Part shown: positions 9,500 through 18,045 of the stretch, one piece after another
Numbering within the stretch: the stretch's first letter is position 1
Layout of the letters: each line of letters starts with the position of its first letter
Source of the DNA: Thiogranum sp.
Lineage (GTDB): Bacteria > Pseudomonadota > Gammaproteobacteria > DSM-19610
Length of the DNA: 64,000 nt
Assembly (NCBI GenBank): GCA_022340245.1
Contig: JAJDOI010000016.1
Location: 1-64,000, forward strand
Direction of reading: 5' to 3'
Notes under the pieces: generated by a model
Database searches by the model: none
The model's input: only the letters and a program-made list of their open reading frames with translations
Told to the model about the DNA's origin: nothing
Translations under genes and position numbers: made by a program

Positions 9500-12400
9500 G
9501 TGCGCACACCTAGCGCAATCTGTTGCATCGTTGCATTGCTTGCCTGCCTCGCAGGGGCCGCGGTGTGGGCGGCACCGCCCGCGGCCGGCCCCGCGGGAGC
9601 ATCATCGCTTTCCAAAAGTGTCGTCGAGAGTCGGCTGAAAGAAGCCGAGTCCGCTTCGGATTTTGACGAGAAGACCAGAACCGCCCTGAAGGATCTCTAT
9701 CACAAGATACTCAGCAACCTGGAATCGGCACATAGCGACAGCGATTCCGCAAACATATTCAGCCAGGCGCGCGAAAAGGCCGGCGACGAAGCAAAGCAAC
9801 TGCGGGACAAGCTGGAGAAAGTCCAGCAGGAAAACCCGCCGGTAACCGTCAACGTCACCCACAGGACACCGCTGGCGGACGTTGAAAAGATGCTGCTAAA
9901 GGACAAGGCGGACTTCGCGGCAGTCGATGCCAAACTCAACAGCCTGGAACAGCTGCTGGACCAGGAAACGGCCCGCCCCGATCAGGCGAGACAACGGCTG
10001 ACGGAAGCCCGCCAGCAGCTCGATGCGCTCAACGCGCAGCTCAAACAGCCACCGGCGCAGGACGAGCCTTCCGTTTTGACCGAGGCCCGCCGCTGGAACC
10101 TGCAGTCACAGGTCAAGGCGCTGAATGCCGAGATCAATATGCTCGACCAGGAACTGCTGAGCCAGCCGATGCGCCTGGATCTGGTAAGGGCGCAACGCGA
10201 CACCACCACTCGCAACCGCAAGCGCATCGGGGAACGCATCAAGCTGCTGGAAGACGCACTCAACCAGAAACGCCGCAGCGAGGTCGAACAGGCGCGCGCG
10301 GAAGTCGAATCGGCACAGGGTGAATTCAAGAACAAACCTGCCCTGGTACAGGACTACGCGGCCCGCAACGCCGAGTTGAGCGACGAACTGACCGGCCTGA
10401 CCAACCAGCTGGAACAAGTCGCCTCCGGCGGCCAGATCACCAGTGACCGCGCGAAGCTCATCGAGGACGAATTCCGGCGCACCCAGCAAAAGCTGCAAGT
10501 GGCAGGTCTCAGCCAGTCCCTTGGGCAGATACTCCTGGAACAACGCCGTCTGTTACCGGACATGCGGGAAATCCGCAAGGCCGCGGGGGCACGTGAAAAA
10601 ACCATTGCCGAAACTGCCCTCGCACAGATCCAGCACAATGAAGCGCTGAAGAACCTGCAAAACCTCGGTGTCTACGTCGCCGACCTGACCGCCGGCCTGG
10701 ACCCGGAGACCGTGAGAAAGGTCCGCGCCGACCTGATGGATCTCGCCCGGACCCGGCGTAACCTGCTGGAAAAAATCGTCGCCACGGGTGAGAGCTACCT
10801 GCGCGCGCTGGGCGAACTCGACTACGCACAAAACCACTTGCTGGAAACCGTCAAGGCCTATGACAACTTCCTGGCCGAGCGCCTGTTGTGGGTACGCAGC
10901 GCACCCGCGCCCAGCCTTGCCATCCTTATGAACACACCCGCCCAGGTCGTGGATATTCTTTCGCCAGCCAGGTGGCTCGCTGTCCTGAATACGCTGGTGA
11001 ACCAGATGCTGGCCTCGCCCCTGGCAATCAGCATGCTGCTGCTGACCGCGCTGCTTCTTACCAGGAAAGGCGCAATCGTCCGGGCCCTGGTGGCGACAGG
11101 GAAAAATGTCAACAAACCCCGGGCCGACCAGTTCCGCTACACTGTGGAAGCGTTGGGGCTGACAATGCTGCTGGTACTGCCCTGGCCAATGCTGCTGTGG
11201 ACCATCGGCTGGACGTTGTCTACGTCGCTCGAGGCGGGTAACTTCGAGCGCGCCGTAGCGCGTGCGCTGATGGTTGTCAGCCCGGCGTTTCTGTACCTCA
11301 GTGGATTCCGCGCCCTGTGCCGTTCGAGCGGCGTGGCTATCGTGCATTTCCGCTGGCCGGAGAACAGCACGCGGGCGCTGCGTCGCCAGATCAGCATACT
11401 CATGGCGGTTTTCGTGCCGGCGGCAATCGTAGCCGTGATCAGCATACGCAGCACCGGCACGGCCGAGGGCGCCCTGGGCCGGATTGCGTTTGTCGTCTTT
11501 ATCAGCGCGCTTTCCTGGTTCTTTTACCGGCTTCTCGGTCCCAATAAACCGGTACTGGAAGCCGAACTCAGGGGACATCCTGACAGCCCCCTGGCACGTT
11601 ATCGCTACCTGTGGCTGGTACTGGCAATGATCATCCCGGTGCTCCTGATCGTGCTCGCGGTGAGCGGCTTTCTGTATACCGCGGGTACACTGACCGGCAG
11701 CCTGATAGACACCCTGTGGCTGGTCCTGGGCTTTCTGGTGATCCACCAGGCCGCCGTGCGGTGGCTGCTGCTCTCGCGCCGCAAGCTCGCCTTTGACGCC
11801 GCGGTGGAACGGCGCAGGGCCGCGCTGGCGAGTCAGCAAGGTAGCCAGGAGACGGCCGAAATACCCCATGACGAAACCGAGCTCGAGGAACCCGAGATCA
11901 ACCTGGTGGCGCTGAACCAGGAAAGTCTGAAACTGTTGAACGCCGCTATCGCTTTCGGCGCTATCACCGGGCTGTGGTTCATCTGGTCGAACGTGCTGCC
12001 GGCATTCGGCCGCCTCGACCATATTGACCTGTGGCACTACAAGGGCATGATTAACGGCGAGGAAGGCATGCTGCCGGTGACAGTCGCCGATGTTCTGCTG
12101 GCCGCACTTTTTTTGCTTGTCACTCTAGTTGCCGCGCGGCGTTTTCCCGCGCTGCTGGAAATCGTTCTGTTGAAGCGCGTGTCTGTTACGCCAGGTGGCC
12201 GCTACACGGCAACCAAGGTGGCACGCTATACCATAGCCGCCGTCGGGGTTCTGCTGGCACTGAACACGCTCGGCGTCAGGTGGTCGCAGGTACAATGGAT
12301 GGCGGCTGCCCTGAGTGTGGGCATCGGCTTCGGTTTGCAGGAAATCGTCGCCAACTTTATCAGTGGCCTGATTATCCTGTTCGAGCGCCCCATCCGCGTG

Positions 12401-12886
12401 GGCGACGTTGTCACGGTGGGTGATACCGACGGCGTGGTGACGCGCATCCAGATCCGTGCCACCACCATCCGTACCTGGGACCGCCAGGAACTGCTGGTGC
12501 CCAACAAGGAGTTCATCACCAGCCGCCTGCTGAACTGGTCGTTGTCCGACCAGACGACACGGCTGCGCATACCGGTGGGCGTGGCCTACGGCAGCGACGT
12601 GCAGAAAGCCATGACGCTGATGCGCGAGGTCGCCGAGCAGAACCGTCTGATTCTGGACGATCCCGTGCCCTACGCGCTGTTCCGGGAGTTCGGCGACAAT
12701 ACCCTGAATCTCGAGCTCCGCTGCTTTGTCGGAACCCAGGACGACCGGCTGCCCGCCTCATCCCAACTGCACGAAGCGATCAACGACCGCTTCAATCAAA
12801 ACGGTATTGTCATCGCGTTCCCGCAGCGCGACGTGCACCTGGATACCAGCGAGCCGCTGGATGTGCGCATTCATCCGCAGACCTGA
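9500..12886 (+). CDS. Large MscS-family mechanosensitive channel (MscK/MscM-like)
   Basis: The 1128-aa length is close to E. coli MscK (1120 aa). Order of parts: signal peptide (residues 1-25), a long periplasmic coiled-coil region of the MscS-porin type (about 35-470, rich in Glu, Gln, Ala and Leu), about eleven predicted membrane segments, and a C-terminal MscS core. The pore-lining helix and beta domain are seen as GIGFGLQEIVANFISGLIIL, then RPIRVGDVVTVGDTDGVV and LLVPNKEFI. Such channels open under osmotic downshock. The start is GTG at 9500 with no strong Shine-Dalgarno, 17 bp after the DUF481 gene. MscK and MscM (YjeP) cannot be told apart here, so no symbol is given. Confidence 0.88.
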   Translation: MRTPSAICCIVALLACLAGAAVWAAPPAAGPAGASSLSKSVVESRLKEAESASDFDEKTRTALKDLYHKILSNLESAHSDSDSANIFSQAREKAGDEAKQLRDKLEKVQQENPPVTVNVTHRTPLADVEKMLLKDKADFAAVDAKLNSLEQLLDQETARPDQARQRLTEARQQLDALNAQLKQPPAQDEPSVLTEARRWNLQSQVKALNAEINMLDQELLSQPMRLDLVRAQRDTTTRNRKRIGERIKLLEDALNQKRRSEVEQARAEVESAQGEFKNKPALVQDYAARNAELSDELTGLTNQLEQVASGGQITSDRAKLIEDEFRRTQQKLQVAGLSQSLGQILLEQRRLLPDMREIRKAAGAREKTIAETALAQIQHNEALKNLQNLGVYVADLTAGLDPETVRKVRADLMDLARTRRNLLEKIVATGESYLRALGELDYAQNHLLETVKAYDNFLAERLLWVRSAPAPSLAILMNTPAQVVDILSPARWLAVLNTLVNQMLASPLAISMLLLTALLLTRKGAIVRALVATGKNVNKPRADQFRYTVEALGLTMLLVLPWPMLLWTIGWTLSTSLEAGNFERAVARALMVVSPAFLYLSGFRALCRSSGVAIVHFRWPENSTRALRRQISILMAVFVPAAIVAVISIRSTGTAEGALGRIAFVVFISALSWFFYRLLGPNKPVLEAELRGHPDSPLARYRYLWLVLAMIIPVLLIVLAVSGFLYTAGTLTGSLIDTLWLVLGFLVIHQAAVRWLLLSRRKLAFDAAVERRRAALASQQGSQETAEIPHDETELEEPEINLVALNQESLKLLNAAIAFGAITGLWFIWSNVLPAFGRLDHIDLWHYKGMINGEEGMLPVTVADVLLAALFLLVTLVAARRFPALLEIVLLKRVSVTPGGRYTATKVARYTIAAVGVLLALNTLGVRWSQVQWMAAALSVGIGFGLQEIVANFISGLIILFERPIRVGDVVTVGDTDGVVTRIQIRATTIRTWDRQELLVPNKEFITSRLLNWSLSDQTTRLRIPVGVAYGSDVQKAMTLMREVAEQNRLILDDPVPYALFREFGDNTLNLELRCFVGTQDDRLPASSQLHEAINDRFNQNGIVIAFPQRDVHLDTSEPLDVRIHPQT

Positions 12887-12958
12887 GCCTCAGGCAGGCG
12901 CATGCGCTGCGCAGACCGGCGTGTTATAAAGACACGACCACACAGGAGGAGAACACCC

Positions 12959-13534
12959 ATGTTTAGTCTCACCCGCCTTTCCCTGATACTGCTGATGCTG
13001 ATGCTGGCGCTGCCACTGGCCGGCGCCCGCGCCGACGAATATTCCGATACCGTCAAGGTATTCCAGGACGCCGGCGAGAGTGGAGAATTTTTCGCCAAAA
13101 GCTACGGTTATGCATTATTTCCAACCATCGGCAAAGGCGGCATCGGCATCGGCGGTGCTTACGGCAAGGGCCGCGTCTATGCGCAGGGCAACTACGTCGG
13201 CAATGCCTCGATGACCCAGGTCACCATCGGCTTCCAGCTCGGCGGTCAGGCCTATAGCCAGATTATCTTCTTCGAGGACAAACGTGCCTTTGACGAGTTC
13301 ACCGGCGGGAATTTCGAGTTCGGCGCAGAAGCGTCCGCGGTGGCGATCACCGCCGGAGCCTCCGCCCGGGCAAGCACCACCGGCAGCTCGGCAGGCGCCA
13401 GCGGCGGCAAGTACGACGCCACCACGGCATCCTCCGGATTCCGCAAGGGCATGGCGGTCTTCACCGTTGCCAAGGGCGGGCTGATGTACGAAGCCAGCAT
13501 CGGTGGACAGAAGTTCAATTATACCCCGAAATAG
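12959..13534 (+). CDS. Exported SYLF (Ysc84-like) domain protein
   Basis: A 191-aa protein with a signal peptide (LILLMLMLALPLAGARA) followed directly by a SYLF/Ysc84 domain. Typical features are FAKSYGYALFPTIGKGGIGIGGAYGKG near residue 42 and the closing GMAVFTVAKGGLMYEASIGGQ. A Ser/Ala/Gly-rich linker (about residues 138-160) interrupts the domain. Eukaryotic SYLF domains bind phosphoinositides; bacterial exported ones have no settled role. The ATG at 12959 has AGGAGGAG upstream. It is convergent with the methyltransferase gene. Confidence 0.82.
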   Translation: MFSLTRLSLILLMLMLALPLAGARADEYSDTVKVFQDAGESGEFFAKSYGYALFPTIGKGGIGIGGAYGKGRVYAQGNYVGNASMTQVTIGFQLGGQAYSQIIFFEDKRAFDEFTGGNFEFGAEASAVAITAGASARASTTGSSAGASGGKYDATTASSGFRKGMAVFTVAKGGLMYEASIGGQKFNYTPK

Positions 13535-13600
13535 CCGCCGCCCCTCGCGGCGCGAACGGCCGGCGACGCGAACAGGCTGCGAAGACCGCGGCGATGCGTG

Positions 13601-14569
13601 CTAGTTGAGTCGCGGCGCCCAGCGCAGGCAGTGAACACTGAACAGCTGCTGATCGTCCGTCCACACCCGTTCGGCGACGAAGCCGCTTGACGCGGCCAGC
13701 GCCTGGAATTCAGCGATATCGTATTTATACGAATTCTCGGTATGCAGCGATTCGCCCGCAGCGAAGGCAATGGGACTGCCCGCCACCATGACCTGCTGGG
13801 GACCCCTGCTTAGCAGGTGCATTTCGACGCGCCCGGCCTGCTCGTTAAAGAACGCCCGGTGCTCAAAGCGCTCGAGATCGAAATCGCCGCCCAGCTCCCG
13901 GTTGATGCGCTGCAGCAGATTGAGGTTGAACGCCGCCGTGAGCCGCTGCGCATCGTTGTAGGCCGCGTGCAGGATAGCGTTGTCTTTTTTCAGATCGACG
14001 CCGATCAGCAGCCTGCCGTCCTGGCCCAGGTGCGCGCCGACCCGGCGCATCAGCGCGCAGGCCTCGGCAGGTTCGAAGTTACCGATGCTGGATCCAGGGA
14101 AAAACGCCGCCCGCCGCAGCTGCCCCGGCAGCTCGGGCAGCTCAAACTCAGTACTGTAATCGGTACAGGCCGCGTGCACGTCCAGGTGCGGATAGTCCTT
14201 TGCCAGGGCTTTGGCCGAACTCAGCAGGTGATCGCGGGAGATATCCAGGGGGACGTAAGCCGCGGGTCGCAAGGCGTCCAGCAGCACGCGGATCTTGCGA
14301 CTGCTGCCGCTGCCGAGCTCCATCAACAGGCAGTCATCACCAAGGAACTCTGCGATCTGTTCGCCGTTGGCTTCCAGGATATTAAGCTCGGTGCGGGTCG
14401 GGTAGTACTCGGGAAGCTCGGTGATCGCATCGAACAGCTGCGAGCCCCGCTGGTCATAGAAGTACTTCGGCGGAATCTGCTTCGGCCGTTTGCTCAGCCC
14501 CCCGAGCACCTCGGCCTTGATATCCGCTACAGGCGGATGATAGTCATAGAAATGTATGCTTCCGTTCAT
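13601..14569 (-). CDS. egtD: EgtD-type L-histidine N-alpha-methyltransferase
   Basis: EgtD trimethylates histidine to hercynine, the first step of ergothioneine synthesis. The ATG at 14569 gives 322 aa, almost the same as the 321-aa mycobacterial EgtD; a TTG at 14590 would add seven residues. The family hallmark YFYDQRGSQLFDAITELPEYYPTR is near residues 36-60 and the SAM site LMELGSGSSRK near 83. Residues equivalent to the known histidine-binding set seem kept: the Tyr of EYYPTR, Asn in GSSIGN, Tyr in AYND, and Glu/Ser in TENS (from memory of the structure). EgtB, the expected next enzyme, is not in the window. It is the last gene of the cluster led by the sulfotransferase, 106 bp after the oxygenase gene, so it may have its own promoter. 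Confidence 0.82.
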   Translation of the reverse strand: MNGSIHFYDYHPPVADIKAEVLGGLSKRPKQIPPKYFYDQRGSQLFDAITELPEYYPTRTELNILEANGEQIAEFLGDDCLLMELGSGSSRKIRVLLDALRPAAYVPLDISRDHLLSSAKALAKDYPHLDVHAACTDYSTEFELPELPGQLRRAAFFPGSSIGNFEPAEACALMRRVGAHLGQDGRLLIGVDLKKDNAILHAAYNDAQRLTAAFNLNLLQRINRELGGDFDLERFEHRAFFNEQAGRVEMHLLSRGPQQVMVAGSPIAFAAGESLHTENSYKYDIAEFQALAASSGFVAERVWTDDQQLFSVHCLRWAPRLN

Positions 14570-14675
14570 AGTTGTCTGCGTGTGGGGCAAGCGATGCGCT
14601 GCACGCGGGCTAACCTTACGCGCCGGCGCCGCGGACTGTCAAATCACCCACATCAGGGGGCTGATGACTGGTCGA

Positions 14676-15395
14676 CTAGAAGCGCTGTATTTTCTTGCCG
14701 ATCAGCTTGTCACGGACCTTCCAGAACAACCTGTCGGGATTGACGACCACGATAAAAATCTTCCGCATCCGGTCTTCGGGGCACGTCAGGGCCCGCACGC
14801 CGTGCCAGGCGCGGTCACTGCGTTCGAGGATCGCACTGACATTACCTCTGGATTTGCACGTGATTATGTTTTTGAAATCCTCAAAGGCCGGTGCCGAGTC
14901 CGGATCGAGTTGCCCACCGTCATCCAGCACGAGAGTTTCACCGCCCCAGGACGGATCCCAGTCGTCTTCGGTATTGAAGTAGAACAGGTGCGAACCGTGT
15001 TCGCGTTTGGCGTCACAGTGCGGCGACACCGAACAACCGCTGGGTGCGTAGTGCCAGTGGAAACGGAATTCCACCTTGCGCGCCTCGAACAGACGCCCAA
15101 TGGCATTGCGATAACGATCACTGCGCAACTCGGCGATGAAGTCGATCCACGGCTGCGGCACGTCGATCCCTTCTTCATACTCCAGCGAATAACGGTCGTG
15201 GGGCTGCTGTCCGGCCCGGCGCTGGTAACCGAATTTCTGCTCAAACAGCGAAAAATCCGGCATGTTGAGGCGCAAGGCCTCGAAACCTTCGTCGGTCAGC
15301 AGCTTTTCCGGGTTCGCCCAGGGATAGGGTGTCTGTTGCCGGAAAGTTTCCACATCGATGGCGTCAAGGGCATCGAAATCAATATACCGGGACAT
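14676..15395 (-). CDS. 2-oxoglutarate/Fe(II)-dependent oxygenase (prolyl-hydroxylase-like)
   Basis: A 239-aa protein with a double-stranded beta-helix oxygenase pattern. The iron ligands are probably His126 and Asp128 in SPHCDAKREHG and His198 in AWHGVRAL, and the basic residue for 2-oxoglutarate is in RMRKIF (Arg211). The stretch DPSWGGETLVLDDGG is typical of prolyl 4-hydroxylase-like members. AAGGA precedes the ATG at 15395. It lies 13 bp after the GT8-like gene. The substrate is unknown; neighbours suggest tailoring of a glycan, lipid or small molecule. Confidence 0.78.
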   Translation of the reverse strand: MSRYIDFDALDAIDVETFRQQTPYPWANPEKLLTDEGFEALRLNMPDFSLFEQKFGYQRRAGQQPHDRYSLEYEEGIDVPQPWIDFIAELRSDRYRNAIGRLFEARKVEFRFHWHYAPSGCSVSPHCDAKREHGSHLFYFNTEDDWDPSWGGETLVLDDGGQLDPDSAPAFEDFKNIITCKSRGNVSAILERSDRAWHGVRALTCPEDRMRKIFIVVVNPDRLFWKVRDKLIGKKIQRF

Positions 15396-15408
15396 TTGCA
15401 GCTTCCTT

Positions 15409-16311
15409 TTATGCTGTCAACGGCGGCGTTCGCTCCACCAACTTAAGCGCGTCATGGCGCACGTGATTCTTTTGCATTTCATCGTGCAGCAACGACTCAC
15501 TGACGATGCCTTGCTCAAGACACTCCTTCAGCAGGCCGAAGAAGAAGCGCTCCTGGTTCTTGTCCGGATGCGCGTGATAGCGCCCGAGCAGGGCATATTC
15601 ACCAAACAGCCCGGCGCGCAGGCGATTGAAAAACCCCAGCAACGGGTATTTTCTCAGCTTGTCGGCCGGTGTGAAATCGACCGGCAGACCGGTTTTCCAC
15701 GGCTGGGTGCGGCGCTTGGTGTTGTGCAGCATGCGCGTCTTGTCCGTCAGACGGTCGAAGTCATTCCACTCGTCTTCGAAATAGCCGACATTCTCCGGCG
15801 ATTCATCGCGCAGGCACATCCACGCCTTGTAGTCGCGTTCGAAGCGGAACAGCTCGTCGAACTCCTTTTCCGCATCCCAGTGCCTCAGTCGGGCGCAGTC
15901 CATCAGCATGACACTGGTAGCGACACACTGGCCCTTTTCGCGGTTTTTGGAGCGATGGCGACCCATCACGCCCTTGCCCTGCATGTCGCGGTCGAAAAGT
16001 TCGTTGATGTCACCGACGGCAAATATATCGGGATCGATGACAATCGCTCGTCCCTCGTAGCCCATCAGTTTGGGTGGCAGAAAACGCAGGGGAGTAAAGG
16101 ACTGCAGGTCATCGAGGTGCCAGATACGGGTCGTGCCGCCGCGCAGAAAGGGCTGGCCCTCCTTGCGCTTGAGGAAGTCGAAGTCCTTGACCTGCAGGAA
16201 TTCGATGCTGAAGGCGTCGGGGTTGGCCGAATTGCGCTTCAGCGCATAAGCCGCCACCAGCGCGCCGACCCATTGCTTTTCGTTGGTGTGGATATAGACG
16301 CGTTTCTTCAT
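15409..16311 (-). CDS. Putative GT8-like glycosyltransferase
   Basis: The 300-aa product starts RVYIHTNEKQWVGALVAAYA, resembling the first strand and helix of GT-A enzymes that handle nucleotide sugars. At residues 90-106 IVIDPDIFAVGDINELF carries an Asp-Pro-Asp in the place of the metal-binding DxD of GT8 enzymes. No membrane segment is seen. It starts 4 bp after the sulfotransferase stop and 13 bp before the oxygenase, so the three are surely one transcript. Donor and acceptor are unknown, and assignment to GT8 is from pattern only. Confidence 0.6.
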   Translation of the reverse strand: MKKRVYIHTNEKQWVGALVAAYALKRNSANPDAFSIEFLQVKDFDFLKRKEGQPFLRGGTTRIWHLDDLQSFTPLRFLPPKLMGYEGRAIVIDPDIFAVGDINELFDRDMQGKGVMGRHRSKNREKGQCVATSVMLMDCARLRHWDAEKEFDELFRFERDYKAWMCLRDESPENVGYFEDEWNDFDRLTDKTRMLHNTKRRTQPWKTGLPVDFTPADKLRKYPLLGFFNRLRAGLFGEYALLGRYHAHPDKNQERFFFGLLKECLEQGIVSESLLHDEMQKNHVRHDALKLVERTPPLTA

Positions 16312-16315
16312 TCCC

Positions 16316-17275
16316 TCAGGCTCCTGAGACCACCTCGCCCGCCGGTTCCTTCAACGGTGCCGGTGCCGGTTCACTGTGGTAACCGAACACCTCGGAGAGC
16401 CGCGAATCGACCATGCCATCGATTTCGGCGAGTTGCGTGTCGTCGAAGTAATCACGGTAACCGCCGACTTTGGCGCGACGCACCTTGTAGGAATGCGGGT
16501 TGTTGGGATCCTTGGCCTTTACGCGGCTGCCGCTGCGCCAGAAATAGTTTTCCTTTTCCATTTTCCTCAGGTTCTCCACCGTGGCGAATTCAACAGCGTC
16601 CCTGACGTGCTGTGCGTCGGGCTCCAGTCCGAGAAATTCGACAATGCGGGTCAGCTGTTGTTCCGTATCACTGCGCAGGTCTTCGTAGCGCACCAGCAAC
16701 AGATTCCTGATCCTGGGCAACTCGGTGGCCCAGACGTTCATGAAGTCGATAATGCGCGGCAGACCGACATCCGGGTTGGTGACAAAATCATGGACGGAGA
16801 GATCCGCCCCCGCCGGCGGGTAACGGTTCATGGCCATCTTGCCCGGGCGCATGCGGTACTTCCACTGGAAAAACTGCGACACGGCTACATCCTGGGGTCG
16901 CCGCACCAGCAACACGACCTTCTTGTCGTAGAAATCCTTTTTGTCACCCAGGTTGCCGGTATAACCGCGCAGGTAGTTATCGTGGGTGTAGAAGATCCGG
17001 GGTACGGCCGGGTTGATCTTGTGGAAGTTGTCGAAGCCCATGAGGATGCGCTCGGGCAGCGCGTAAGCCTGCTGGTAGTAGCGCGAGATCATGACGCGCA
17101 CCCAGGTCCGTCCACTCTTGCCGTAGGACGCAAAAATGTAATCGCAAAGCCTGTACTTGCGATACTCCTCCCGCCCCCGCCGCCAGCGCTCCAGCGCATG
17201 CGCCTGTTTCTGCGGCAGGAACACGGAAATTGCACGCACCAGCCAGCGCATGATCCGTTTGAAAATGATGTGCAT
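16316..17275 (-). CDS. PAPS-dependent sulfotransferase domain protein
   Basis: Expected to move a sulfuryl group from PAPS to a hydroxyl or amine. The 319-aa protein has the 5'-phosphosulfate loop YGKSGRTWVR (residues 51-60) and the 3'-phosphate site LVRRPQDVAVSQFF (123-136), with the expected Arg and Ser. The C-terminal part has a Lys/Arg-rich RRAKVGGYRDYFDD like the sulfotransferase end motif that contacts PAPS. The start ATG at 17275 has GAGG upstream. It leads a four-gene cluster and lies directly beside tRNA-Leu, a position often used by acquired DNA. Cytosolic; acceptor unknown. Confidence 0.82.
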   Translation of the reverse strand: MHIIFKRIMRWLVRAISVFLPQKQAHALERWRRGREEYRKYRLCDYIFASYGKSGRTWVRVMISRYYQQAYALPERILMGFDNFHKINPAVPRIFYTHDNYLRGYTGNLGDKKDFYDKKVVLLVRRPQDVAVSQFFQWKYRMRPGKMAMNRYPPAGADLSVHDFVTNPDVGLPRIIDFMNVWATELPRIRNLLLVRYEDLRSDTEQQLTRIVEFLGLEPDAQHVRDAVEFATVENLRKMEKENYFWRSGSRVKAKDPNNPHSYKVRRAKVGGYRDYFDDTQLAEIDGMVDSRLSEVFGYHSEPAPAPLKEPAGEVVSGA

Positions 17276-17370
17276 CGAGCACCTCGCGGGACAACGGCTT
17301 CCAACCGTTAAAATTAAACGATCAATGGTGCCTTAACAAGTGGCCGGGCGGAGATCCGGCCGCGAAAAAA

Positions 17371-17455
17371 TGGTGCCGACGGCCGGAGTCGAACCGGCAC
17401 GGCTTACGCCACTACCCCCTCAAGATAGCGTGTCTACCAATTCCACCACGTCGGC
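17371..17455 (-). tRNA. tRNA-Leu (GAG)
   Basis: 85 nt with encoded CCA. The acceptor pairs GCCGACG with CGTCGGC, the D-loop has AATTGGTAGACA, the anticodon loop is TTGAGGG (anticodon GAG), there is the long variable arm expected of tRNA-Leu, and the T arm contains GGTTCGACTCC. It follows secG directly as in E. coli (leuU) and Pseudomonas. A T6 run follows the CCA. Confidence 0.97.
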
Positions 17456-17465
17456 GATAGCGTCT

Positions 17466-17975
17466 TTATTGCGGTTTTTTGGCCGCGGAATCCTTGGGTG
17501 CTGAATCCTTTGCTGCCGTATCTCCGGTTACCGGGACGTCGGCGGCCGGTACCGGCTTGACCGCCACCTCTGGAGCAGCGGCGGGCGCCGTGTCCAGGCC
17601 ACCCGTCTCATCCACCTCGGGCAGGTCCGCCGGCGGCAGGTCGACACTGCTGTCTGCGCCCGGCGTGCCTTCGGCGGGCGGCGTTTCCGGCTTCGGCGCT
17701 GCGGGGATCTTGGCGGCAATGCTGCTCTCGGACGGGTGCCGGTCACCGAGCACCAGCGGCGACGACAGCAACACGCTGTTGATGAAGAACGCCGCCGCGA
17801 GAACGCCCGTGGCACGGGTGAAAAAGGATCCGGTGCCGCGGGCGCCGAAAACCGTGCCCGACGCACCCGCCCCGAAAGCGGCGCCCATATCGGCGCCCTT
17901 GCCCTGCTGCAGCAGCACCAGGCCAATAATGGCAACACCGAGCAATACCTGAAGAATCAATAAGGCTGTAAACAT
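17466..17975 (-). CDS. secG: Protein-export membrane protein SecG
   Basis: Small subunit of the SecYEG translocon in the inner membrane. Two membrane segments are seen (about residues 2-23 and 52-72) around the conserved GADMGAAFGAGASGTVFGARG loop region. The 169-aa length exceeds E. coli SecG (110 aa) because of a long Ala/Pro/Glu-rich tail after residue 80 that would lie in the periplasm. It lies between tpiA and tRNA-Leu, the standard order. Confidence 0.93.
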   Translation of the reverse strand: MFTALLILQVLLGVAIIGLVLLQQGKGADMGAAFGAGASGTVFGARGTGSFFTRATGVLAAAFFINSVLLSSPLVLGDRHPSESSIAAKIPAAPKPETPPAEGTPGADSSVDLPPADLPEVDETGGLDTAPAAAPEVAVKPVPAADVPVTGDTAAKDSAPKDSAAKKPQ

Positions 17976-18045
17976 TTAATCTGTCCAGAAAACCATCGTA
18001 GGCCCGCTTGCCTCGCGCCCGATGGCGCAAGGGAGAGGGAACGGA

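Noticed and set aside
10553-12037. Minus-strand open frame of 494 codons
   Set aside because: Shadow of the mechanosensitive channel gene; no ribosome site or recognisable domain.
17341-17370. Terminator after tRNA-Leu
   Set aside because: A GGCCGG/CCGGCC stem is present, but the T-run lies before it and not after it.
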